Positions 1 to 9,632 of a stretch of 64,000 bases of DNA are shown here, in pieces; the stretch's first letter is position 1; every line of letters starts with the position of its first letter. The stretch is from JAAEPI01 sp964352625. Its GTDB lineage: Bacteria > Bacteroidota > Bacteroidia > Cytophagales > Cyclobacteriaceae. The position numbers and the translations under genes were made by a program. The notes under the pieces were generated by a model. The model saw only the letters and a program-made list of their open reading frames with translations, was not told the DNA's origin and searched no databases. Where the stretch lies: assembly GCA_964352625.1 (NCBI GenBank), contig CAYGSD010000003.1:124001-188000 (forward strand). Reading direction: 5' to 3'.

Positions 1-2
1 CG

Positions 3-155
3 AAGTATGAAGAAAATCGCCAAATGGTAGACACTTGGTCTCACAACAAAATGAAGACATTCATTAAGTCTTCTAGAGAACTGCTAGATGCAAAAAATGT
101 GGGGGTGAAGGAATATCGCTTCTTGGCTAACGAATGGATTTTGGAAAATGACTAG
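3..155 (+). CDS. C-terminal fragment of an unrecognised protein (cut by window edge)
   Basis: An open frame enters from the left edge and stops at 153-155, giving about 50 visible residues that begin KYEENRQMV and end WILEND. The composition is soluble and charged. I do not recognise the family. It sits 6 bases before the small antitoxin-like gene at 162, in the same direction, so the two may be co-transcribed. If that small gene is the antitoxin of a pair, this fragment could be an upstream partner, but nothing in the visible residues shows a PIN-type active site. Confidence 0.4.
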   Translation, partial: KYEENRQMVDTWSHNKMKTFIKSSRELLDAKNVGVKEYRFLANEWILEND

Positions 156-161
156 ATTTAG

Positions 162-329
162 ATGATGATTACAATCAATAACAAGATGTCTTTGGATGAA
201 ATCAGGGAATTAATCAATTCCAGGCCATCTAAAGGTAAAAAGTTTGATGCTGCAAAATTCTGTGGGATTATGAAATTCGAGGAGGACGCAGTGGAGTATC
301 GTAGACGTTTGAGAAGTGAGTGGAACTAA
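162..329 (+). CDS. Small antitoxin-like protein, apparently orphan
   Basis: This 55-residue frame starts MMITINNKM and ends RRRLRSEWN. The second half (GKKFDAAKFCG, then EEDAVEYRRRLRSEWN) resembles the C-terminal tail of short Bacteroidota antitoxins that precede PIN-domain toxins; that resemblance is from memory, not a search. In such pairs a PIN gene follows at once. Here the next gene, 47 bases on, is a dienoyl-CoA reductase, so no toxin partner is visible downstream. It may be a solitary antitoxin left after toxin loss, or an antitoxin for the truncated upstream gene. The tandem ATG at 162 and 165 leaves the exact start open; a later ATG at 186 is also possible. Confidence 0.5.
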   Translation: MMITINNKMSLDEIRELINSRPSKGKKFDAAKFCGIMKFEEDAVEYRRRLRSEWN

Positions 330-376
330 CTTTCTTGTCGTGTACATCTTGATTTTATTCATTACAACATAAATCT

Positions 377-1306
377 ATGAATTACACAGAAGGTATGCTC
401 CGTGACGGTGCACTTAAAGGCAAGACCATTCTCGTAACCGGAGGAGGGACCGGCCTTGGAAAATCAATGAGCATGTATTTCTCGCAGCTTGGTGCCAATG
501 TCGCGATCACAAGTCGTCGGCTAGAGGTTTTGGAAGCCACAGCCAAGGAAATGTCTGATGCCTCTGGAAACCCCGTGCTCGCACTTGCTTGTGACGTCCG
601 TGAGTACGATCAGGTAGAAAAAACCCTTGCAGCAGTAGAAAAGGAATTTGGCCAGATCGATGTGCTGCTAAACAATGCGGCGGGGAACTTCATCAGTCCA
701 ACAGAAAGGCTTTCCAATCGAGCCTTTGATACCGTCGTGGATATTGTCCTCAGGGGCACCTACAATTTCACTCTTGCCTTAGGAAAAAAGTGGATTCAGC
801 AAAAACAGCCGGGCGTGGTGATGAATATTGTCACCACTTATGCCTGGACGGGCTCGGGCTATGTGGTACCAAGTGCCTGTGCCAAAGCGGGAGTTTTGGC
901 CATGACCCGTTCGCTTGCTGTGGAGTGGGCGAAATATGGAATCAGATTAAACGCAATTGCACCGGGTCCATTTCCTACAGAAGGTGCCTGGAGTCGATTG
1001 CTGCCGGGAGATTTGAAGAAGAAATACGATCCCGCGAAGAAGGTGCCTGTGGGAAGAGTGGGGGAGCATCAGGAGCTGGCCAACCTCGCCGCTTACTTAG
1101 TTTCTGATTTTTCTGCATATGTGAATGGTGAAGTCATAACCATTGATGGCGGTGAGTGGCTGAAAGGAGCAGGGGAATTCAATCAACTGGATGCCATACC
1201 TGAGGAGCTTTGGGATGCGATGGAAATGAGCCGCAAGAAGGACTCATCCAAACTCAAGATGATGTGGGCGTACTTCAAAGGAATGAGGAAACTTAAGAGG
1301 TTTTAA
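377..1306 (+). CDS. 2,4-dienoyl-CoA reductase, mitochondrial DECR1-type SDR
   Basis: This is a 309-residue short-chain dehydrogenase/reductase. It has the NADPH-binding TGGGTGLGKS motif at residues 21-30 and NNAAGN at 99-104. The catalytic region reads TTYAWTGSGYVVPSACAKAG. Tyr155, Ser166 and Lys170 have the same 11- and 4-residue spacing as the active-site Tyr, Ser and Lys of mitochondrial DECR1, rather than the usual YxxxK. The C-terminal segment with GAGEFNQL and a Trp-containing helix also follows the DECR1 pattern. The family reduces 2,4-dienoyl-CoA intermediates during beta-oxidation of unsaturated fatty acids in the cytoplasm. It stands alone, ahead of a repeat block and a terminator. 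Confidence 0.88.
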   Translation: MNYTEGMLRDGALKGKTILVTGGGTGLGKSMSMYFSQLGANVAITSRRLEVLEATAKEMSDASGNPVLALACDVREYDQVEKTLAAVEKEFGQIDVLLNNAAGNFISPTERLSNRAFDTVVDIVLRGTYNFTLALGKKWIQQKQPGVVMNIVTTYAWTGSGYVVPSACAKAGVLAMTRSLAVEWAKYGIRLNAIAPGPFPTEGAWSRLLPGDLKKKYDPAKKVPVGRVGEHQELANLAAYLVSDFSAYVNGEVITIDGGEWLKGAGEFNQLDAIPEELWDAMEMSRKKDSSKLKMMWAYFKGMRKLKRF

Positions 1307-1309
1307 ACT

Positions 1310-1437
1310 CCCTCTCTCGATGAAGAGGGTCCAGGTGAAGCCCATCTCCCTCTCCTTTGGAGAGGGTCGGGGTGAGGATAAGAAACCCCCTCTCCCGATG
1401 GCGATCGGAATTGGAGAGGGCCGGGCCGGGGTGAGGT
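1310..1437. repeat. Three tandem CCCTCTCC hairpin repeats
   Basis: Three imperfect inverted repeats follow one another, each with arms CCCTCTC and GAGAGGG and most followed by a GGGTGAGG-like tail: 1310-1329, 1348-1366 and 1388-1420. The third has a nested CGAT/ATCG stem in its loop. Similar 'CCCTCTCC...GGAGAGGG...GGTGAGG' blocks are common between genes in Bacteroidota genomes. No coding function is likely, and a short frame running through the repeats is rejected. The block lies between the end of the reductase gene and the shared terminator. Confidence 0.7.
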
Positions 1438-1444
1438 TACAAAA

Positions 1445-1470
1445 AAAAGGCGACCATTTGGTCGCCTTTT
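1445..1470. terminator. Bidirectional intrinsic terminator
   Basis: A near-perfect 12-bp stem with arms AAAAGGCGACCA and TGGTCGCCTTTT has A-runs on one side and T-runs on the other, so it works in both directions. It separates the plus-strand reductase from the minus-strand lamin-tail protein that ends at 1491. Confidence 0.88.
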
Positions 1471-1490
1471 CTCTTTGGTCTCTTTCGAGA

Positions 1491-4400
1491 TTATTCTTTA
1501 ATGATTCGTCGGGTCATTTCTTCACCGCTCTCATTGGTTAGTTTCAGGATGTACATGCCTGACGACAGGTGACTGATGTCATAGTCGTTACCTGATTGCT
1601 TCATCGTCATCACTGATCCGTCCATTCCATAAAGCTTCACATCAATCCTTTGATTGCCGTCATTCACCACGCTAAAGCTGCTTGATGCAGGGTTAGGGTA
1701 GATGTTGATAGTAACGTCCTTCAAGCCAAGAACGGGATCATCTGCCTCACCAAATCCTTCCACTGAAAGTGTAATATCATCAAAGCCTGTTGTAGAAACA
1801 GTGACGTCTCCGCTTGCGGCACCTTCCATAGTAGGAGAGAATCTTACAAACACTTCAACCCCATCGATCACTCCATCTGTTTGAGTTATAGTCAAAGGAG
1901 AAGCCGAAGTTCCGATTGATGTAAATGCATCAGAAAGTGACACCTCGAACTGCGCTGGAGGAGTAACCGTAGCGTCGGCGGTCAATCCAAAGCCATCCAA
2001 GATGAAAGACTTATTGATAGACACTTCACCTACGTTCACCCGATCGAAATCTCCAAGCGCATTCACGTTGGCGGTAAAGAATGGAAGTGTTTCAGTAACT
2101 ACGAAATTATCAATCGTCCATGATGCATGAAAGTCAGCCGTAGATGTGTATTTGAATCCAATATATATCACTCCACCAGTTGGAAGATTTAACTCACCAG
2201 AAGAAGTCCATGTATCGAATCCTGAGTCAGTATCATAGGTAGCTGGCAGAAGAGTCCATGTTGCAGTTGTTGCATCATTGGTATAGTCTGCCGAAACATA
2301 GACTTCAAGTTCAGGACCTTCAGCATCAGAGCTTCTATCCGATACGAAAGTGAGTTCTGCCGCATCTATTGAGGTTAAATCAATGGCTGGTGAAATCAAC
2401 CAATCTTCATTTACACCACTGAATCCATTCATGCGTACAGCATCTCCTGTTTCTCCAAAACCTGTGCAATCCCAGGTTTCGCCCCCGCTAACATCTTGAA
2501 CTGTAAATCCTTCAATGTCATCACATAAGCTGAATCCGTTGAAATAAATCGTGCTTTCATCGATTCCAGCCCCAGCTACATTAAGTGTGTTATCTATTCC
2601 GCCTGTCGTGGTGTGCGTAATAGAGCCTTCAAGTGATCCAAACTCAGTAGGGGAGAACTTAACAGAAATCGTAGTTTCAGCAATGGCATCTCCAGTAGGG
2701 GACAGGCTTAATGTTGATGAGAAGGTAGATCCATCTGTCGAAATAGAAAAGCCAGTCGAAGCTGTGATTACGATATCGGCAGAAAGGTTAGTTCCTGATA
2801 CGGTGTATGTCCTAACAACACTTTCGGTTGATACAAGAGTGTTTTCAAAAACTGGATCGAATAATGCATCATCAATTGAAATTAGTGGTGCATTTGGATC
2901 TATTGTTGGCTCAGCAAAGCTGGCCGCTGCAGCCCCGTCAATGTCTTGGTGTACCACAATGGTAAGACTTCCTGGGGTTTCCCTAACAAGAGAAGAGCCA
3001 TCATCATCGATACCCCAATTTTCAATAATTCCAACAAGACTTGCTCCTGATAAACTTGCCCCTAAATCAGCATCAGCCTCTCCATCGCCAAACTTGATTT
3101 GGATGTATTCCCCTGCGTTCGGATTATAAAGTGCTACATTTTCTCCTCCATTAGAAAGGCTCATTCCACTGCCAACCGCAAAGGCAAGATTTCCTTCAGA
3201 GGGGGTAGGCAGGGTACCACCAGATTGAACGGCAGCCATGACACCCACATAGTTGCCAGCTCCTAAAGTTGTTTCAGCTGGGAACGTGAAGAAATTGCCA
3301 TTGTTTTCGTCCCAAAGTTGCCATCCACTGATGTCTACGGGTGATTCACCGGTGTTTTGGAATTCAATGAACTCATCCTCGGTGTTTGCACCTCCACTTC
3401 CATCTGTGTCATATCCCTCAGTTCCAGTGAAGTTAGGGTCAGGAAGAATCTCGTTGAACACTATACCACTCAAGTTTGGTGCTTCATCAAATACCCCTTC
3501 GATTCCGCTCACTGCTACGGTTTTCGTTTCCGCGCCAGTGCTCACGTGTGTGATGTCACCAGAATATGAAGCTCCATCAGCCACTGATGGTGCAAAACGA
3601 ACATAAACATCTTGAGACACCACTCCTTCAACTGATGTAAGAACCCACGGACTTGAGTTAGTATAAATAGTCCCGTCAAAGGCCATAGTTCCGGCTATTT
3701 CAAACCCTGCGGGAGGAGTGATGGTTACATCACCAGTCAGATCAGCAGAGGATATAGAGTACATGGAGGGATCAGAAGTTGACCCTGAAACAACAAAACC
3801 AAAGTTTCCATTGAATCCATCAGTGGTTAAAGTTATAAGCGGAGAGCCTGGTTCGATGATTTCACCAGGGTTAGCGGAATTCTCAGCAAATGTCTCACCG
3901 AGGTTTTCTGTCATTTCGTTGTGACCATCCACTCCGTTTCCACCAGTTTTGGTTTCAGTTCCTTCGGTGAAATCTATTCGACTCCAAGAATTTCCTCCAG
4001 TTGAGTGAGCAGAGGCTGCAATTAATGCTTGACTAGAAGTGGCTAGATCATCTTGGTATGAAGATGCATCAGTATCACCATCAGGTCCATCAATGCTAAT
4101 TCCTGTTTTATCAATTGCCTCAGCTTGATCTCCCCACATTACGTAATCGATATCGGTTACTAAATCAGAAGCACCATCCCAGTAGTAGAGCACTACAATT
4201 TCTCCACCATCTGTTAAACCACCTTGATTATTTATTGAGCCAGTTAATGCTTCTCTCATATCAGGAATACCATCAGCACTAGCACCATCTTCATATAATT
4301 CATATGTAGGATCAATGCCATAGGTAGCAAAGAAATCCTCCGAACCTGCCAAAGAAATAGTTTGAACTTCGCCCGGAGCAATCGTAGCTCCTTCAGGGAA

Positions 4401-7400
4401 TCGCGCATGCCAATCGGCAAATCCACCGCCTCCGGCCAAAGTACCTGTCACAATATTGTAATAGTATGCTCCGTCTCCGGAGAAAGTAGCATCTGTGATG
4501 TAGTAGTTGTCCAAAGCGATTGCGCTCTCTGATGCATTATAGATTTCTATAAATTCACCTGCGGTAGGGCCCACGGCTATTTCAGAGATAAGTAATAAAG
4601 CTGGCCCAGTTTCTAGATTAGCGGCTGTAACCTCTACACTCTCTGTCAGCGCACTTCCATCGTCATCGACAGTCAGCGTGTAGCTTCCTATGGCATCCAC
4701 TTGAAGGTCCGTCCATTCGTACACACCATCAGTCATGGCTTGGGTACTAAGTCCTGTGGTTGATGTCAGTGCAGCTTCCGATGGGAGGGAAGAAGCAGAC
4801 AGAGAGATCGTTCTGGCTCCTGTATCTACATTGCCATTTTCATCTACGGCAGCCGCAGACAAGGAGAAATCCGTCAGGGTTCCTACTGTGCTAGGCGCAT
4901 CTACCTCGAAAGCAGTAGCGACAACCTCGATTGAATGAACTGAACCCGCAACTCTTGATTCAATTGACTCTAAGAATTGAGAACCAGAAGAATTGGCAGT
5001 GAATGAGTGTCCTGTTGGAATAGTAAACTCAAGTGAACCACCGTCTTCTACTGAAGTGCTTAGCCATATGAATAGAGAGAATTCCTCGATTGTTCCGTTG
5101 GCCACTTCGTATGGAGTACCGCTCAAATCCAATGTCAAAACATCGGTTCCGATTGTGAGCGGGTAGGTGGTAGTTCCATCGTCCAGATATGCTCCGCCCA
5201 GCGTGGTGGTCCAATCTACACTGTTACCATCGTTTGACTCAATTTGCATGGTCTCAATAAATGTTGATTGACCGTCTGTTCCTTCATCAAAAATGGCAAA
5301 GGCAAATACTTCAATGGCTTCTACCTCTGTATCAGCAAGCGAAGAAATAGTCTGAGATGTGATTTGTGTATCAGGATTAAGAATATCCGTAGTTTCATCA
5401 TTTGGAGTCACTGTTGTTTCAGAACCGATCAATGCCTCCGTATTGTAGCACTTATCCGAGTCATAGTATTCGTACACTGCAAAGTGGTACTCTGTTCCTT
5501 GAGTAAGACCGGTTACTTGAACCGAAGTTCCTGCTCCTGCGAAAACCACGAAATTACCAGTACCAAGTTCATCACCCGTGCTAAAAGCTGCGTTGGCGGT
5601 GTAGGTTGTGCCGCTCTCAGGATCGGCATCTACTGCGCCCGCTTCTTTCGCGACTACTACCACGCCATCACCATCACCACTTGTCCAGTTTACAGTGATA
5701 ACATTTTCTCCAACTGCAGTAAAGTTGATGGCTGATGCTTGGCTGGATGGAGGTGTACAAGCAAAATGGGTACCTGGAGTAAAAAGACCATCTGTTGTGG
5801 CTACTGTCTCCGGAAATGAAACAGTCCATTCCGAAACAGTCCAAGTTGGATTTGGGTTTAGAATATTTGAGTTACGCACAGCTCGAGAATCCAAAAATTC
5901 CCAATCCTCGTCGGTACCATCAACATCCAATACACCGTAGGAGTCGAACAAACTTCCAGCGGTATGATCTCCGCCCAAATAAACGAAATATCCATCGTCT
6001 CCATTGCTGGAAATTCCAGTATTGTATTGGTCCGCCGTGACACCAAAGCTGCCATCGAAATCCGTGCTATTATTTGCTACGACAAATGTTTCTCCAGCAG
6101 CCACTATTCCAGATAATTGAAACGAGGATATTGAACCACCATTTGACTGTCTGGCAAGGTAGAATTGACTCATATCTACTGATTCAGTACCAGCATTATA
6201 GAATTCAACAAAGCGTGCACCAAAAACATCTTGTGGATCAGCCACTTCAGAAATAAAGATTTGCGGTACCACAAAAACCTCTGTAGTAGCATTAGCTTCT
6301 GGCACTGTTCCGTCCACTTTAAAGTCGATCTCTGCACCTGAATTGGTGTAAGGATATATCTTAAAGAAATATTCGGTTTGGGGATCCAAGCCTGTGAAGG
6401 TATAGGCACCCGCTCCACTTGCCACGTTGATCACTCCTTCGCCATCTGCTTCCGGGCTTCCATCTGTAGGATCAAGTATAGACTCAAAACCTCCTGTACT
6501 GCTTTTGATCAAAAATCCTTCGGCTGCCTGTGCTCCATCGTTATCTGACCAGGTAAGGTCTATAGTAGTGGCGCCATTGGCCACAGCAGCAAACGAGGCA
6601 ACATGATTAGTCGGCTCGGGATTAAAATCATTATCCTCAATGGTCAACTCAAAAATGACATTTGTTCCAAGTTCAGCGCTGTTACCACCAGCTGCGTTCG
6701 TCAGTTCAAAGTACAATACCTCGGTACCTTCCACTATGGCATCATCTGAAAGGGTGATAGTTACACTCTGGTTGCTCGCATCTGATGAAGGAAAGGTAAC
6801 CTGCTGAGTGGTGTAGTTGTCAATGTCTGATGCATCGGCGGTAGATGTGACATCCGTGGAAATGATCACGTCCACAGTGGTTGCTTCTACATCCTCATTG
6901 GTAATTGTGAGAATGAGAGAGATCGTACCATCATCTTCGAAAGCCTCTAACAAAGTTGACTCGAACTGGACGATGGTGGTGGTAGGAGCTGGTTCTCCGA
7001 TCCAAGCGCCTGGATCAAAACCTCCTGGAGCGTCAATGGCTCCATCCCCCGATGGTTGGTCACTGTCAATATTCCACTCGTTTACATCCCAGGTAGCATT
7101 ACCTGTAGTTACTGTTTCTTTTCTTTCTGCGCGACCGTCCTCGAACTCATGATTAGTACCAGTTCCATCTGCACCTGGAACACCAAACTGATCAATTAAA
7201 GATCCTGCCCCATCATATAGTTCCAAGTTATCATCACCATTACTTCCAGCAACATCATTATCAGCACCGTCAAATTGGTCAGGAGCAATTCCATAAACAG
7301 CCTCAAAATCAGCATCAGCAGCTCCTGTTGCTACGATATAAAACCCACCAGCAGGAATTGACCCAGTCAGGTTTAATGTCTGACTTACAGTGGCACTTTC

Positions 7401-7601
7401 ATTAGTGTACTTATCTATACGCCATCCAGAGCCTTCTGTAAAATCAACTGCAGACGCTCCAGCATTATATAATTCAATGTATCGAGCCCCTAGGTTGTTA
7501 TTGGGGTCTGCGAGCTCAGTGATAAAGACTTGCCCACTTGAAAAATTCACCAATACGAAGAGCCCCATCGCTAAGAGCCCGAGTTTGTACATCTGTTTCA
7601 T
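1491..7601 (-). CDS. Giant secreted lamin-tail-domain protein with T9SS sorting signal
   Basis: This 2036-residue protein starts with a signal peptide ending NFSSGQ. Modules in order are: lamin-tail-like domain (~25-200, FITELADP, YIELYNAG); Calx-beta-like (~205-325); fibronectin III-like (~330-440); second lamin-tail domain (~449-615); FN3-like and Ig-like segments; third (~1004-1250) and fourth (~1378-1550) lamin-tail domains; two ~95-residue beta repeats (VRFAPS/VKFSPT); a choice-of-anchor-J-like module (~1684-1850, WLISPAIDL); another beta repeat; and a type IX secretion C-terminal domain (~1959-2036, INIYPNP then GMYILKL). Bacterial lamin-tail domains are often linked to secreted nucleases and phosphoesterases, which fits the neighbours. 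It follows the surface lipoprotein gene by 26 bases, so it is probably the last gene of the receptor operon. A catalytic domain was not seen, which suggests a binding or scaffold role. Confidence 0.9.
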   Translation of the reverse strand: MKQMYKLGLLAMGLFVLVNFSSGQVFITELADPNNNLGARYIELYNAGASAVDFTEGSGWRIDKYTNESATVSQTLNLTGSIPAGGFYIVATGAADADFEAVYGIAPDQFDGADNDVAGSNGDDNLELYDGAGSLIDQFGVPGADGTGTNHEFEDGRAERKETVTTGNATWDVNEWNIDSDQPSGDGAIDAPGGFDPGAWIGEPAPTTTIVQFESTLLEAFEDDGTISLILTITNEDVEATTVDVIISTDVTSTADASDIDNYTTQQVTFPSSDASNQSVTITLSDDAIVEGTEVLYFELTNAAGGNSAELGTNVIFELTIEDNDFNPEPTNHVASFAAVANGATTIDLTWSDNDGAQAAEGFLIKSSTGGFESILDPTDGSPEADGEGVINVASGAGAYTFTGLDPQTEYFFKIYPYTNSGAEIDFKVDGTVPEANATTEVFVVPQIFISEVADPQDVFGARFVEFYNAGTESVDMSQFYLARQSNGGSISSFQLSGIVAAGETFVVANNSTDFDGSFGVTADQYNTGISSNGDDGYFVYLGGDHTAGSLFDSYGVLDVDGTDEDWEFLDSRAVRNSNILNPNPTWTVSEWTVSFPETVATTDGLFTPGTHFACTPPSSQASAINFTAVGENVITVNWTSGDGDGVVVVAKEAGAVDADPESGTTYTANAAFSTGDELGTGNFVVFAGAGTSVQVTGLTQGTEYHFAVYEYYDSDKCYNTEALIGSETTVTPNDETTDILNPDTQITSQTISSLADTEVEAIEVFAFAIFDEGTDGQSTFIETMQIESNDGNSVDWTTTLGGAYLDDGTTTYPLTIGTDVLTLDLSGTPYEVANGTIEEFSLFIWLSTSVEDGGSLEFTIPTGHSFTANSSGSQFLESIESRVAGSVHSIEVVATAFEVDAPSTVGTLTDFSLSAAAVDENGNVDTGARTISLSASSLPSEAALTSTTGLSTQAMTDGVYEWTDLQVDAIGSYTLTVDDDGSALTESVEVTAANLETGPALLLISEIAVGPTAGEFIEIYNASESAIALDNYYITDATFSGDGAYYYNIVTGTLAGGGGFADWHARFPEGATIAPGEVQTISLAGSEDFFATYGIDPTYELYEDGASADGIPDMREALTGSINNQGGLTDGGEIVVLYYWDGASDLVTDIDYVMWGDQAEAIDKTGISIDGPDGDTDASSYQDDLATSSQALIAASAHSTGGNSWSRIDFTEGTETKTGGNGVDGHNEMTENLGETFAENSANPGEIIEPGSPLITLTTDGFNGNFGFVVSGSTSDPSMYSISSADLTGDVTITPPAGFEIAGTMAFDGTIYTNSSPWVLTSVEGVVSQDVYVRFAPSVADGASYSGDITHVSTGAETKTVAVSGIEGVFDEAPNLSGIVFNEILPDPNFTGTEGYDTDGSGGANTEDEFIEFQNTGESPVDISGWQLWDENNGNFFTFPAETTLGAGNYVGVMAAVQSGGTLPTPSEGNLAFAVGSGMSLSNGGENVALYNPNAGEYIQIKFGDGEADADLGASLSGASLVGIIENWGIDDDGSSLVRETPGSLTIVVHQDIDGAAAASFAEPTIDPNAPLISIDDALFDPVFENTLVSTESVVRTYTVSGTNLSADIVITASTGFSISTDGSTFSSTLSLSPTGDAIAETTISVKFSPTEFGSLEGSITHTTTGGIDNTLNVAGAGIDESTIYFNGFSLCDDIEGFTVQDVSGGETWDCTGFGETGDAVRMNGFSGVNEDWLISPAIDLTSIDAAELTFVSDRSSDAEGPELEVYVSADYTNDATTATWTLLPATYDTDSGFDTWTSSGELNLPTGGVIYIGFKYTSTADFHASWTIDNFVVTETLPFFTANVNALGDFDRVNVGEVSINKSFILDGFGLTADATVTPPAQFEVSLSDAFTSIGTSASPLTITQTDGVIDGVEVFVRFSPTMEGAASGDVTVSTTGFDDITLSVEGFGEADDPVLGLKDVTINIYPNPASSSFSVVNDGNQRIDVKLYGMDGSVMTMKQSGNDYDISHLSSGMYILKLTNESGEEMTRRIIKE

Positions 7602-7627
7602 ATCATTCGATTGTTTAATGTCATTAT

Positions 7628-9628
7628 TTAATTTCCTGTAATGCTTACATCATCTATTGTCAAGGCGATAGATCCCGAGGCTGTGCCTCCGAAATACCTA
7701 AATGCCAAGAATACTTTTTGTCCGGCTGCACCGCTTAGGTCGCCGGTTATTTCTGTAAATACTTCTGATCCATCTGCTGGGTACTGAGCCGCCACGTCAC
7801 TAAGGGTAGTCCATGTTGCTGCGGTGGGATCACCGCTTCCCGTGTAGTTGGCAGACCATTTCACTTCCAAGTCACCCGGGCCACTGAATCGGGACTCGAG
7901 CCAGAACACAAGCGTGGCACTAGAGACAGCCGAAAGGTCAAATTTTCCATCAGAGATTAGCCAAGCATCGTCAGTTCCATCTTCGCCACCAAAGGCACTT
8001 GCTCTTGGTGCATTCGAACCATTTCTACCAAAGGCTCTACATCCCCAACCTCTGTCTGTTTTGCTGCCCGGCACGATGGCTTCTATCCAGTTCGTTGGGA
8101 TGTTAAAGTCACCAACTGTGGTGCAGCTTTCAAAATCGTCACTAAATGGAATAGGAATAGAACCTGCTTCCAAGGCTTCCACCAATACATTGTCAATGGT
8201 ATAGGTCGCTGAGCCGAGTTCCGTTGCTCCGTCGAATCGGAACGCAATGAAGGCCTTCTTGCCACCAACGCCTGCAAGGTTGGCGCTTACGTTGGTGAAG
8301 CTTCCAGACCCTTTAGTCGGAAGTTGATCCGCCACGTCCACTTCTGTCCATGAGAAGAAGTTAGGATCACCGCCCAAGTAGAAGTCGGAGTAGTAGACCC
8401 GAAGCGTACCGTCTCCGCTGAATTCTGATTTTATATCGAAAGACAAGATGCCTCCTGCAAGTCCAGTGAAATCGAGCCTTGCTTCCGAGATCAGCCAGGC
8501 ATCTTCGAAACCAGCGTCTCCACCGAAGCTGCTCACCCGTACACCTCTGGAATCATCCACACCTTCTTGTCGGCAGCCCCAGCCACGGTCGGTTTTGGCA
8601 TCAGAAGCGAATACTTCGTCAAAACCTGCTGGCACGGCAAAGTCTGTGGTACACTCTTCAAAATCGGCAGAGAAAGGCAGACTGACAATCGGGCTGGAAC
8701 CTCCGTTGCTTGCTGATGGCTCGAAAATACTCACAAGTACATCGTCCAATTCCCAACCTGATTCATCGTTTCCGTTGACCGTTTTGTATCGGAAGGCCAA
8801 GTGACCAACTCCGGTAATACCGCTGAGGTCAACGTCTCCCGAATTAGTGAACGTACCAAACCCAGCACCTGAATGTGGGTCTAGCGTCACATCGAGTACG
8901 GTCTTGTTGGCTGTCGAAGGATCCATTCCGTCGTAGTTCTGAAGAAGTGAAACCTCAAGCTCATTGCCCTGGTCATTGAATCGGCCTTTGCTGATAAATT
9001 GTAATTTCTCTCCATCGAACACGTCAAAGTTGATTTCAGGAGAAACCATCCAGTTGTCCTCATCCGCTACCGAGGAGCTTCCAAAGCCCGAAACCAAAGC
9101 CGTTGTGTTTCCATCGAAGGATGTAGTGCCCCACGTGTTGCTGCCGCCTTCATTGTGAAGCGTCCATTTGTCAAGACCTCCTTCAAAATCATCAGAGAAC
9201 AACGGCGCAGTGTCCGTATCTCTGACGTTCAAGGTGTATTTATTCGTGCGGCTTGGTTGAATACCATTCGAAGCGCTTACAATTCTAAAGACAGCCGTGT
9301 AGCTATCAGGGATTGCATCGTTTCCGATAGTGACAAAGACCTGAGCGGTTTTAGTATTCGAAAACTCTACTGTCAATTTATTTCCATCCAGAGGAGGGGT
9401 AGTCTCAAGGACTCCTTCAGAAGACATTTCCAGTTCTATGGTCACTTCTGCAGTTCCTGAAATGAACTGGGATGTTTCCAAATTCAGCACGTAGGAGTTG
9501 CCGTCTTGTTCAGCGCCACTGGCTATCACGGTAGGGTAGAAGGAAACCGCCGTTCCTTCAATAACATCGTCTCGGTCGCATGAAAATGCTATAACCGTAA
9601 GGAAGAGTATGTATGTTAGTTTCCTCAT
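7628..9628 (-). CDS. Surface lipoprotein with three choice-of-anchor-J-like modules
   Basis: About 666 residues begin MRKLTYILFL. The signal peptide runs into VIAFSC, a plausible though loose lipobox, followed by DRDD. After a short beta domain come three repeats of one ~160-residue module, each containing an 'F.DDFE' or 'FSADFEEC' opening, a 'W....G' segment and a (N/D/E)(D/W)AW(L/M)(I/V)S core. The last two repeats are very similar to each other (GWGCR, SAFGG or SSFGG). Such modules are carbohydrate- or ligand-binding-like jelly rolls in secreted Bacteroidota proteins. The ATG at 9628 is preferred: the in-frame extension to 9643 needs a TTG start and would overlap the receptor stop. The gap to the receptor is 4 bases, so it is probably the surface partner of the receptor, in the place a SusD would occupy. 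It has no SusD TPR fold. Confidence 0.85.
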   Translation of the reverse strand: MRKLTYILFLTVIAFSCDRDDVIEGTAVSFYPTVIASGAEQDGNSYVLNLETSQFISGTAEVTIELEMSSEGVLETTPPLDGNKLTVEFSNTKTAQVFVTIGNDAIPDSYTAVFRIVSASNGIQPSRTNKYTLNVRDTDTAPLFSDDFEGGLDKWTLHNEGGSNTWGTTSFDGNTTALVSGFGSSSVADEDNWMVSPEINFDVFDGEKLQFISKGRFNDQGNELEVSLLQNYDGMDPSTANKTVLDVTLDPHSGAGFGTFTNSGDVDLSGITGVGHLAFRYKTVNGNDESGWELDDVLVSIFEPSASNGGSSPIVSLPFSADFEECTTDFAVPAGFDEVFASDAKTDRGWGCRQEGVDDSRGVRVSSFGGDAGFEDAWLISEARLDFTGLAGGILSFDIKSEFSGDGTLRVYYSDFYLGGDPNFFSWTEVDVADQLPTKGSGSFTNVSANLAGVGGKKAFIAFRFDGATELGSATYTIDNVLVEALEAGSIPIPFSDDFESCTTVGDFNIPTNWIEAIVPGSKTDRGWGCRAFGRNGSNAPRASAFGGEDGTDDAWLISDGKFDLSAVSSATLVFWLESRFSGPGDLEVKWSANYTGSGDPTAATWTTLSDVAAQYPADGSEVFTEITGDLSGAAGQKVFLAFRYFGGTASGSIALTIDDVSITGN

Positions 9629-9632
9629 TTTC

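Noticed and set aside
1320..1541. 73-codon plus-strand frame
   Set aside because: It runs through the CCCTCTCC repeats and the shared terminator, with composition set by the repeats; not a gene.
2551..3129. Long frames opposite the lamin-tail gene (also 5268-5735, 5608-5940)
   Set aside because: They are Ser/Pro/Val-rich antisense shadows of a low-complexity beta protein and have no start context or family features.
7628..9628. SusD-type lipoprotein
   Set aside because: Its position beside the receptor suggested SusD, but the sequence is three repeated beta modules with no SusD-like TPR helices.
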